From Euperipatoides rowelli (lineage: Eukaryota; Onychophora; Udeonychophora; Euonychophora; Peripatopsidae): DNA of 12,633 nucleotides. The notes beneath the pieces were generated by a model that saw nothing but the letters and a program-made list of their open reading frames with translations, made no database searches and was not told the origin of the DNA. The position numbers and the translations under genes were made by a program. The first letter of the stretch is position 1. Each line of letters begins with the position of its first letter. The stretch lies in the NCBI GenBank assembly GCA_003024985.2, contig PXIH01S0030171.1; one strand, 5' to 3'. Shown piece by piece: positions 1 to 8,600 of this stretch.

Positions 1-956
1 TTTATTATACTTTCTTATTCCAAAGCTGTAATTTGATTTTTATTCAATGAGATAGAAAATAGAGCCAATTACAAATCGGTGATAGAAGTTGCATTAGATA
101 CTGTATATTATTTAACGTAGTACAGTAGTCTTTTATCGCAATTTATCTAATGACAAACCTTTGATCAATTAACAATGCAAGGTGATCAATTAAACATTTA
201 TTAAGATGTATTTACAATAATTCATTATCTCTAAAAACCCAAACTCTAAGATGATGTTTATAAAAAGATTGATCTGTTTCAATTTATTATCGTTATTTTG
301 CAGAGGTAAAAAGAAAAAAATTTTGAATATTAGAATAATTTTTAATCGAATAATGGATTAAATCATCATAGGCCTAAATTGAAGTAATTGTATTTATTTA
401 ATGTAAATATTGTTTGTGCTTTACTGATAATAAACATAGATGATAATTAGCGACACAATAAAAAAAATACAATTCCCATAATGCTATGAAAAATGGCAAG
501 TGGCTATTTCAAAGTTTTGAAATATTGCAGGATTAAAGTTGGCAGAATAAATTCAGATTAAAATTACAACATAAGGTAAGGGTTACAAAATGAGGAATCG
601 CAGTCTAGAATATCGTCCCTTGCAGTTTATATTAACTTTCCCAGAGGAAGTCAGACAGACTTAAACAATAATTGAGACAATAAAATTTTTAGATGGTTTT
701 AAAAATAAAGTTCAAATTATTTAGACAAATCCTGGAATGGCACCCTCGGGGATTGAATAAAAACAGTATGTTAGTACATGCAAATGTTATATCATAAGGC
801 ACAGTAGTCATTTTTTAATGCAACCAGTGAGAAGAAAACCAGTTTTATATAGTTACTGCTGCAGATTTGCACAGGCATACCCCACAATGCACTAGTGATG
901 ATGTAAACTAAAAATGTATTTTAAATGAAGCACTACCTTTAATTTTTCACTTAATA
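1..956. other. Non-coding DNA downstream of RPL32, no gene recognised
   Basis: AT-rich sequence with stop codons in all frames at short intervals. Apart from the small palindrome at 505-524, I see nothing assignable. Confidence 0.6.
505..524. repeat. Perfect 9-bp palindrome with 2-bp centre
   Basis: TATTTCAAA and TTTGAAATA flank GT. It could be a dimeric factor site or chance in AT-rich DNA. Confidence 0.4.
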
Positions 957-1094
957 CTAATTTGCATGAGGAAAGATAGTTCCTGCGGTTTGCCCCAGAC
1001 CAAAGATCACAATATTGATATAACCACGAGTCCATGCATCAAGTTCATGATTGAATGCATCCACACGAGCATAAATGAGTGATAGCATTTCTAC
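957..1094 (-). other. Unrecognised 45-codon open run, coding-like composition
   Basis: From GTA at 1094 to TAG at 957 the minus strand reads V-E-M-L-S-L-I-Y-A-R-V-D-A-F-N-H-E-L-D-A and continues W-T-R-G-Y-I-N-I-V-I-F-G-L-G-Q-T-A-G-T-I to F-P-H-A-N and stop. The first Met is at 1088. The segment is less AT-rich than its surroundings and the peptide has balanced composition. A possible acceptor AG lies just upstream (near 1097), so it could be a terminal exon or part of the nearby decayed element. The opposite strand is also open here, which weakens the case. I do not recognise the protein. Confidence 0.3.
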
Positions 1095-1174
1095 CCTATT
1101 CTATCAGAGGTACTTCCCCAACCTCAAAATTGCCAGTCAATAAAGTTTAGAGGTAATAAGAGCAGGTATTTGGG

Positions 1175-1425
1175 CTATTGCCGAAGTTGTAGTATATGTA
1201 GAGACTTTATTAAGTAGCCTATGGTTCCTTTCCCCAGCCTTTCTTTGCTTGTGTTAGGATACAACAATTTCTTCTTTCGATGCATTTTCTTTACTTTTTG
1301 AGTAGTCTCCTTTATCCAACTTGGCTGGTATTTAAATATTTTTTTAGATATAGCTACCGTTTATTTTTATCCAATAAGATTTGTGGCCAAACCACTTCCA
1401 GAGTTTCAAATTTCATCTTGTCTGC
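1175..1425 (-). pseudogene. Decayed non-LTR retrotransposon-like fragment
   Basis: One frame, 1425-1354, reads A-D-K-M-K-F-E-T-L-E-V-V-W-P-Q-I-L-L-D-K-N. A second frame, 1360-1175, reads K-K-I-F-K-Y-Q-P-S-W-I-K-E and then K-V-K-K-M-H-R-K-K-K-L-L-Y before a stop. A W-x-x-IL-x-DKN block, then a basic PSWI-KE block, then a Lys/Arg-rich KKK-LY block, is the order I know from the linker between endonuclease and reverse transcriptase of LINE elements. The fragment is frameshifted, lacks a usable start and has no catalytic domain in view. The match is from memory of the pattern and the family is not assigned. Confidence 0.35.
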
Positions 1426-2348
1426 TTAGACTTGTTAAGCAGGGTCTTCCTATTTTTATCTTTATTATTTGAAAGGCCATTACTGTTTTGAATATATGTC
1501 CCTCTGTTCTGATTCTTAAGAATTATTTTCCTAATGATGGTTTTCTTATGAAGAAGGATGTTAGTGTTTAGGGTGCCCACTTCTGGATTGCACAATTAGC
1601 CTAGGCTACCTTTATTTTTTCACTCATTATTTTAAATACATGAAAAAGGGAATCAATTTTTTTTGTTCCGATAAAAGAATTAAAAAATAGAAACTAAGCT
1701 CAAATAACATTTATTCAGCTATAAATTTGTGAACATAAAAGCTAATTGTACAGTACAGGTTTTTTTTGTTTTGTTTATTTCAAATAAAATTTAATTTGAT
1801 CTCACCATGGTGCTATTAAAGAAACTAATATTTTAGGGGGATTGNATATTATCGTTTTATTACTCAATGAAAAATCTGTATTTACTGTCCATTTCAACAA
1901 GTTAATACGGTAATAGTTTGGATTCACTGAATAATCATTAGTTAATAAACAACAACAAAGAAAACCAGTCAATAAAAGCTTTAAAATAAAAATAGCTCTA
2001 GTTTATTTTAAAAAACAACTAGAGCTAATTAGTAGGCTATTGTAGCTAACATGGATTTTAAGATTATTGCAGATTAGATATGGAATGTAATAGAACTAAT
2101 TAACTTAACCTGTTACAAGGTGAAATTTTTGCAACGTAATCGAAGAGAGGAATGGTCTACCACCCGTGTCTATATTTCATATTTTTGTTCTATCAATGAG
2201 AAGCAAAATGCCCAAGTATATATGACCTAAAAATAAAATATACCGTATTATATAAAAAATAACCCTAAAGAATGAAAAGAATTTTAATAGACGTACTAAG
2301 CATTTTTAATAAACCCAGCAAAATTTATAATTGTAAATTTACACAAAT
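1426..2348. other. Non-coding DNA, one short open frame
   Basis: A 60-codon minus-strand frame (1595-1413) is rich in Lys, Asn and Arg. It adjoins the retrotransposon-like fragment and may be an eroded part of it, but no motif supports a gene. The rest is AT-rich, with a stem-loop at 1993-2027 and an N at 1845. Confidence 0.5.
1993..2027. repeat. Perfect 11-bp stem-loop
   Basis: TAGCTCTAGTT (1993-2003) is the exact reverse complement of AACTAGAGCTA (2017-2027), with a 13-nt loop. The loop is A/T-rich. Function is unknown. Confidence 0.6.
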
Positions 2349-2388
2349 TAAAAAAATTCTGTCCAGATCTAGGGACAGGATTTTTTTA
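2349..2388. repeat. Strong stem-loop downstream of the RPL32 poly(A) site
   Basis: TAAAAAAATTCTGTCC (2349-2364) pairs with 2373-2388 in 15 of 16 positions, the exception being a possible G-T wobble. The loop is 8 nt and contains AGATCT. On the gene strand it lies about 75-130 nt past the expected cleavage site and ends in a T7 run. It may slow polymerase or be a chance or MITE-like palindrome. Confidence 0.6.
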
Positions 2389-2485
2389 GCCATCTGAAAA
2401 GGATTAAGAGTTAATATCAAGAAATGTACAGGAAATAGTATTTTAATTGATAAAACTTGACAAAAATACCATTTTTAGTCTTTTT

Positions 2486-2495
2486 TTTATTTATT
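2486..2495 (-). terminator. Overlapping AATAAA polyadenylation signals of RPL32
   Basis: AATAAATAAA on the minus strand gives two overlapping AATAAA hexamers, beginning 17 nt after the stop codon. A GT/T-rich stretch follows at about 2470-2440. Cleavage is therefore expected near 2465-2480 and the 3'UTR should be only about 35-50 nt, as is common for ribosomal protein genes. Confidence 0.75.
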
Positions 2496-2511
2496 TATGA
2501 TACAAAAAAAG

Positions 2512-2670
2512 TTACTGATTTTCTTCAGAACGTAAACGAGCATTAGGATTGGTTACTCTAATAGCTAACTGTTGTGCACGTTCTACAATGTCCTTCCTTT
2601 TACGGGACGACACACCATGGGATATTTCTGCACAAAAATGTCTATTTTGCATCATCAGCACTTCCAACTC
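2512..2670 (-). CDS. RPL32: RPL32 last coding exon (codons 83-134 and stop)
   Basis: These 159 nt encode [10 protein letters not shown] onward to R-S-E-E-N-Q and a TAA stop (2514-2512). The acceptor before 2670 is TTTTTATTTTTAG, the same 13 nt as at the previous acceptor. MQNR and the HGVSS stretch look arthropod-like from memory. The stop is followed within about 17 nt by AATAAA, so this exon also holds the whole short 3'UTR. Confidence 0.96.
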   Translation of the reverse strand, partial: ELEVLMMQNRHFCAEISHGVSSRKRKDIVERAQQLAIRVTNPNARLRSEENQ

Positions 2671-5600
2671 CTAAAAATAAAAACATTTGTATTTTTCATT
2701 ATAGCCTGTTATATTAGAAAAAAATATTAAAATGTGAATTATGTAAACGGTAAAATACTTTATCTGATAGTATTCCTAATTCCTTATACAAAACATCCAA
2801 TTAAACTTTGCTTGTTGACACTAGACAACTTTACATGTTGACACTAGACAGTGTGTTTTGAATAAGCAATTATTATAGAGTGCAGCGAAAAATTTTTGCG
2901 ACATTTAGCTAATCCTTCACAAAAAACTTAGGAAATTAAAATTAACTAATATTAAATTTAGCGTTTCAAATTACGTAGTTTTAATTTAGCAATGTCAAAA
3001 TGTTAGAAGTTTTTTTGTTGTCTTTTAAAGTATTATAGTGTAGGGTAGTGGCACAAGTAGTAGACATGTCTCCAGTAATGGACACTTTCATATGAAATCC
3101 CTTAAAATAAGCTTTCTAAATTATTTATAGTTTAATACTGCCATCTGATAGTAGTTAGATATATTTAATACTAAGGTTCACATTGTTTTAACTAGGTCAT
3201 TTGATCAGACAGGAAGTTGTCTTATCTTGAACGTTTCATTTTATTTGTTTATGTGTTAGCTTATGTACAGTAAATGATCATATTTATCCTATGGGGCTAA
3301 TGATTATGCAATGTATTTGATTATTGAACAAATTAACGTAATAATAATAAATAATAAACTTATAATGGCTATTTCTTAGATCAGGTTATACCACTCTAAA
3401 TTAAAAACACCATCCACTTCAAAATTATGTGCTGAGTAAAGTATTTGCTATTTTTATGATTTCATTAAATTCACATAAAATCAAAGATAATAGTTTAGCT
3501 AGAATTATGTTTTAATGTAATACATAATTATTTTTAATTAATTAAAAAATAGAAAAAAAATGTCAAGTTAGGCCCATCTATTTTTATTTTGGGCATGAAA
3601 AACGGCCTTTAGAAAAATGTCATTATCCACTTCTTAGATGACTTCAAAACAAATACTATCTTTGCATAATTTAATTAAATAAAGCTTCAAACATAATTCC
3701 ATCCTGTATGTAAAACCGGATGTCCAAATGGAAAAGAAAGTATAATTTTGAGAAAAAAGTTTGATACTTCAGTTATTTTTTTATTGAGATAAATTATCAA
3801 ATTTGTTTTTTTTAATTCAGAAGGCTACCAAACAGAATACATTTTATATTAAAATATATTTAAAACAGAAAATATTTTTGTCCATTATTTACACCCGTGA
3901 TAATTATTCTATAGTCATGTTGAACTTATTAATTTGTTGATTTTATATTAAAATGACTTTAAAATTTTGCCTTATGAAATAACCTAATACTAATTGAAAA
4001 ATATGCTATTTTTAGTAGTCTACAATACAAATTATTTTATCTATAACCTACACATACTGAGAATATTTTGTTTGGCATTTTTTTTAAGATGGTGTCTGAT
4101 TCTAATGAAAACACATTTAGATTTGACCAATTTTATTAAGGATTTTAATTTGGTGTTAATTTATATTATAATTTTCTCTTACTTTACCAATACTTGGTTT
4201 TGGTATAAAGTTCTCAATCTATTTTTGGAATAAGATTACTAATTGCTCACCTTTAAGTCCTTATGTTGGGCAGTTACTAATCTTTAAATTACAAATGAGA
4301 TTGTAATATTAACAATAATATTGAGATTTATTGTAATATTAACACTTTCACTATAAAATGGTTCAAATAATTTATAACAGTAAGTCTATTATTTTAAAAC
4401 TAAATTTATCATTCGGAAATTTTAATCATAGTCTTTGCTTTTTTTAAAAAAATAGGATTTGTATTGTTTAAAATAATGCATTAATCTTCATTTATTAATT
4501 AGATTTAATTTATAATTGTGGTATTATTGAATAAATATTTATTGAAATAATATTGTTACTATTTTACTTTAAGATTAATATGGTAGCTAGCTTTATATTT
4601 GAACACGATAAACATGAATTTAGGTTAGGTGTAGAGAGATTTACAGTAGGTTATGTGGTATTTATTTAAATGGAAAAGATGTACCAGTATTAGAAAATTC
4701 TAATCTAATTTAGATACAATTCAAAACTGACACTTGTTAATTTATTGCAGTTAATAATATTCTTCAATAATAAGGTTAATCATGTTATAGCAATGAAATC
4801 ATTTCAAATTATTCAAAAGACTATGTACTGTATTTTAGGCAACATGTCCAAAATACCTGCAGGATTTTATAATAATTTTTATTTAGATGTTGGGTTAGGC
4901 TTCTTTTCTCATTACTGTTATAATTTGATGTGAAGGTTTGTGGTTTCAGACTTATTTAAGTAACGTTGAAGATTTTTTTTTTGCTTTTAAACAGTATAAT
5001 TAAATCATATACTGTTTTCAAGAGTGTTGAGTGGTGATGAAATAACATATGCACAAATCTAAATGTAATTTTTTCAACACTTTAATCAACCTAGATCTTT
5101 CGTTCATTTTTCTGAACTCTACAGGGTGACATAACTCTAAAAAAAAAAAAAAAAAAATAATGTACAAGATAAGTGAATATAATGATGGAATATTCCTTGT
5201 ATGTTTTCTTGTAGGCCTATATTTCATCATTATTCTCACTTATCTTGAACATTATTTTTTTTGTTTTTTTTAGAGTTATGTAGAGTTCAGAAAAATGAAC
5301 GAAAGATCTAGGTTGATTAAAGTGTTGAACAAATTACATTTAGATTTGTGCATATGTTATTTCAAACACCATTCAACACTCTTGAAAACAGTATATGATT
5401 TAATTATACTGTTGAAAAGCAAAAAAATCCTCAACGTTACTTACATAAGTCTGGAACCACAAGCCTTCACAATTTTTATTTTCTTTATTGCTATATACAG
5501 TAACTAAAAATCCTAACTTTTTAATAGGCCTATACAGTGTACTAATTGGCAGTTAATAATAGTCTACTATAACAATGGAATTATTGCAAGTAAAGAAAAT

Positions 5601-8600
5601 TATATACTGTAGGTATTTTGGACAAAAATACTAAGTATTTTTGACAATATGTCCTAAATACCTACAGGATTCTATATTAAGCCTTAACTTTTTAATATAC
5701 AGTGTACTAATTTGCAGTTAATAATTATAGTTGACAATATTATAACAATGGAATTATTGCATGTAAAAAAATTATAGGCTATATTGTAGGTATTTTGGAT
5801 AACATTTCCTAAATACAGTACCTACAGGATTTTATATAATTATTTTTCTTTATTTTATTGCTATATATGACTTTAAACCTTAACTTTCAATATACAGTAT
5901 ACTAATTTGCAATTAATAATAGTTGGCAATATTATAATGGAATTATTGCATGTAAAAAATTATATACAATGTAGATATTTTGGACAAAAATCCTGCAGGT
6001 GTTTTGGACAAAAATACAGTACGTGCAAAATACTAACAATATTTTTTTACAATATCATCTATTTAATTTATTACACTATGACTATAAAGTCTTAATTGAT
6101 TTTTTATTATATTAACAGTAAAGTAATAGGTTTCCCCTATTTTGAAGTAAATTTTTTCTGTTTAATATTAAAAAAAAATTTTTGTTTATTTTTTAGTCTG
6201 GTTTTTTGTAGTTTCTCTTACAGTTTAAATTAATATTAACAAACATATTTTAAGCTAATATTTTTTGTTCTATTTAATATAGTAGAAGTTATTTTGTAGC
6301 ATTTAATAATTATAAATGATTAAATTGTGGCTATAATGAGTCTTCTTGTGGACATTTTTACACACAGGATTAACTTTATACTAGTCTCAACATAATTTTT
6401 CAAAGACATGAAATACAATATTATCTTTTTATTAACTATTTTAGGAACTTTAGTTGAGGTTGTTTTAAAGGTAAAAGAATGTAGGTTCACATTATCATGT
6501 TGAAATTTTCATGTCTCTGACCCAGTATTGATATAACCTGATCTAAGAAATACCCATATACAATAATCAGGTCATTAAAACTTTAAATAGTTTATAAGAA
6601 AAAAAATGACATTAGAAAGACACCAAAAGAAATGAAAGTGTTTCGAAAATAAATTTTAGCTAAATTTTAATTTAGCAAATCTGAGCTAGACGCTAAACTG
6701 TTTCAATTATTCTTTTGGTAGCTAAAATTTGTCACTGCACTGTATATTATACACACCATATATGGCTCTAAATTCAATCAGGAGTATCTTTCTAACAATG
6801 ACAAATGCCTCGAGTTGGAACATGTCATTATTTTATTAAAATAGCTTAATATAAGCTCACATTTAGATTTTTCAGCTCAAAATACTTTGATAGACTGGAT
6901 ATAAAATGGGAAAATAAAAACCGATAAAGAAAACAGTAGGCCTATTTGATAGTTTTCTTAAAACAAATTTTGCGACATTTTAGGAAATGGTTATTAAAAA
7001 ATTCAGCTTGCCATTATTAATACATGATCAAATTAACCTGAAACAATTAAAGTATCAACCTTTATTGCTATATTTATTTATACTAGTTTCTCCCACCCCT
7101 TTGTGTACTTTCCCCTGATGTATGTAATGGTAAAAGTAAAAAAAACATCAGGTGAGCTAAAAGCAATATTGAATAGTATTACTATGACTATATTTGTTCC
7201 GTGATTCTAACCTCGAGACCCATAGCCGATGAACCTCAGCAGTTGGTAAGATTAATCCAGCTTCGAATCAAGGCATACTCTAATTTCCTCAAATAGCTAA
7301 AGTTGAAAGATAACTTTTCTTGTGGTTACAATATTACTAGGTGTGCTTATGGTCAAAATATTTCTATTGTTCATATAATTATATTGAATTATGTAAAAGG
7401 TTTTTTCTTCCTTAAAAAAATTTAGAAATTAATTTTTAAGCCTATCATACTGTTTAGTAATATTCAGATTAGTGAATAATTAAATTACCAGCCAGTTTTA
7501 ATTCATTAACCTTAATTTAATCAATTCATTAGCTATATAAATAAGACGGCAAGTATTAACTGATACTGTGCTTTCAAGGTTTAATCCACTATAAAATAAA
7601 GTGTCTGAAAGTATCGACCGATACTCTCCATTATATACAGTGTATATTTTGTGAAAGTTTATTTACTGCACCATCACATAACTTATACCAAATATTGTAT
7701 TAACCTTGATTTGACCATATTGCCAAGGCAATATATTAAAATATTATAACGTTCAAACTAAGTTCTGGCTTATAGTGTTTTAGTTAGTGCTTCTTTGACC
7801 ACATAAAATACATTATTTTTAAGAGTTATAAATCATACTTGATTTTTGTTTTATAATAATAATAAAATAATTACTTTAGAGTACAAAGTCTAAGCGTCTT
7901 TACCACTCTAAAGCATACTACTCTTGCTGAACCCAGTTCAAACTGACCAATCATCAAGCAAGTAAAAAATTGTTACGAACTAATCTAAGAAAAAGAAGAA
8001 CTAGACTCGGATACCAATGAAGATACCATGTAATTTTCTTGAGAAAATATCTATGTTATTATAATGATACTGTATAATACAACAGCATGACTAGAGCATT
8101 AGTGTTGTATAAAGTAAGGACAATGAAACAAACACAATGAAAATACTTACTCTAACATTATGTACCAAAACTTTCCTGAAACCATTTGGTAACATATGCT
8201 TAGTTTTCTTTGCACTACCATAACCAATGTTTGGCATTAAATATTGACCTTTGAAACGTCGTCTGACTCTGTTATCAATACCTTTAGGCCTTCTCCAATT
8301 AGTCTAAAAATAAAAATATTGAGACCATTAAATTAATATAGCCTATCCAAAAACAGAGTAACTATAAACAAAATTAGAATTCCGTTATCATATCGGTCAG
8401 AAATACTGCCGGCCCCGTGAGGGACTTATTCCTAGTATTACAGGCTATACAGTATACCATGTTATGGACAACATACAGTAATATGGACATACTGTACATC
8501 AAAGAACATTAATTTTATAACACAACATATCACTAGACATTTAAACATATATTTAATATAAAGTTTAATTTAAACTTGTTTTATTCCTGTTGCTTCATAT

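Larger units (their letters stand above)
4729..6097. repeat. Tandem array of ~165-205 bp units, interrupted by the foldback insertion
   Basis: The units share, in order, ACAGTGTACTAATTTGCAG-TTAATAAT, AACAATGGAATTATTGCA, TGTAGGTATTTTGGA, CCTACAGGATTTTATA, a T-rich block and CTTAACTTT. The copies are about 4729-4884 plus 5482-5533 (split), 5534-5698, 5699-5893 and 5894-6097 (degenerate). The anchor GCAGTTAATAAT falls at 4747, 5549 and 5714, with a variant at 5909. The 5549-5714 step is 165 bp and the last step 195 bp. The first step is 802 bp, which falls to 205 bp when the 586-bp insertion and one 11-bp duplication are removed. The second unit has lost the T-rich block. No coding function is seen. 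Confidence 0.75.
2671..8150 (-). other. RPL32 intron 3 (5480 nt)
   Basis: The intron is bounded by GTAAGTATT at 8150 and TTTTTATTTTTAG at 2671. It is unusually long for a ribosomal protein gene and full of repeats: a 15-bp direct repeat (2813-2850), an inverted pair of 21-mers (3370-3390 and 6532-6552), a tandem array (4729-6097), a large foldback insertion (4885-5470) and short palindromes (7552-7734). The stretch 3391-4728 has only a two-copy 30-bp repeat (near 4301-4344). Short open frames at 3994-4233 and 4745-4933 are not convincing genes. Confidence 0.9.

Noticed and set aside
3994-4233. 79-codon plus-strand frame, hydrophobic
   Set aside because: The composition is what AT-rich DNA gives (Phe, Leu, Ile, Tyr, Asn); it lies antisense in an intron with no recognisable domain.
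4745-4933. 62-codon plus-strand frame
   Set aside because: It lies within the first tandem unit; the other units do not keep the frame open.
5018-5239. 73-codon minus-strand open frame with M-N-E-R-S-R-L-I-K
   Set aside because: It is one arm of the large palindrome; the same peptide appears on the plus strand at 5295 because of the inverted repeat, and poly(A)/poly(T) gives a run of Phe.
5295-5507. 70-codon plus-strand open frame
   Set aside because: It is the mirror of the minus-strand frame at 5018-5239 and runs out of the repeat into flanking DNA with no motif.
5907-6095. 62-codon plus-strand frame
   Set aside because: It is within the last tandem unit, with low complexity and no conservation of frame between units.
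7203-7275. tRNA-like words (AGCAGTTGGTAAG then CTTCGAATC)
   Set aside because: The A- and B-box-like words are too close together and no acceptor stem or cloverleaf forms; at most a tRNA-derived repeat relic.
8077-8110. 8-bp stem-loop near the intron 3 donor
   Set aside because: ATACAACA/TGTTGTAT with an 18-nt loop is short enough to be chance.
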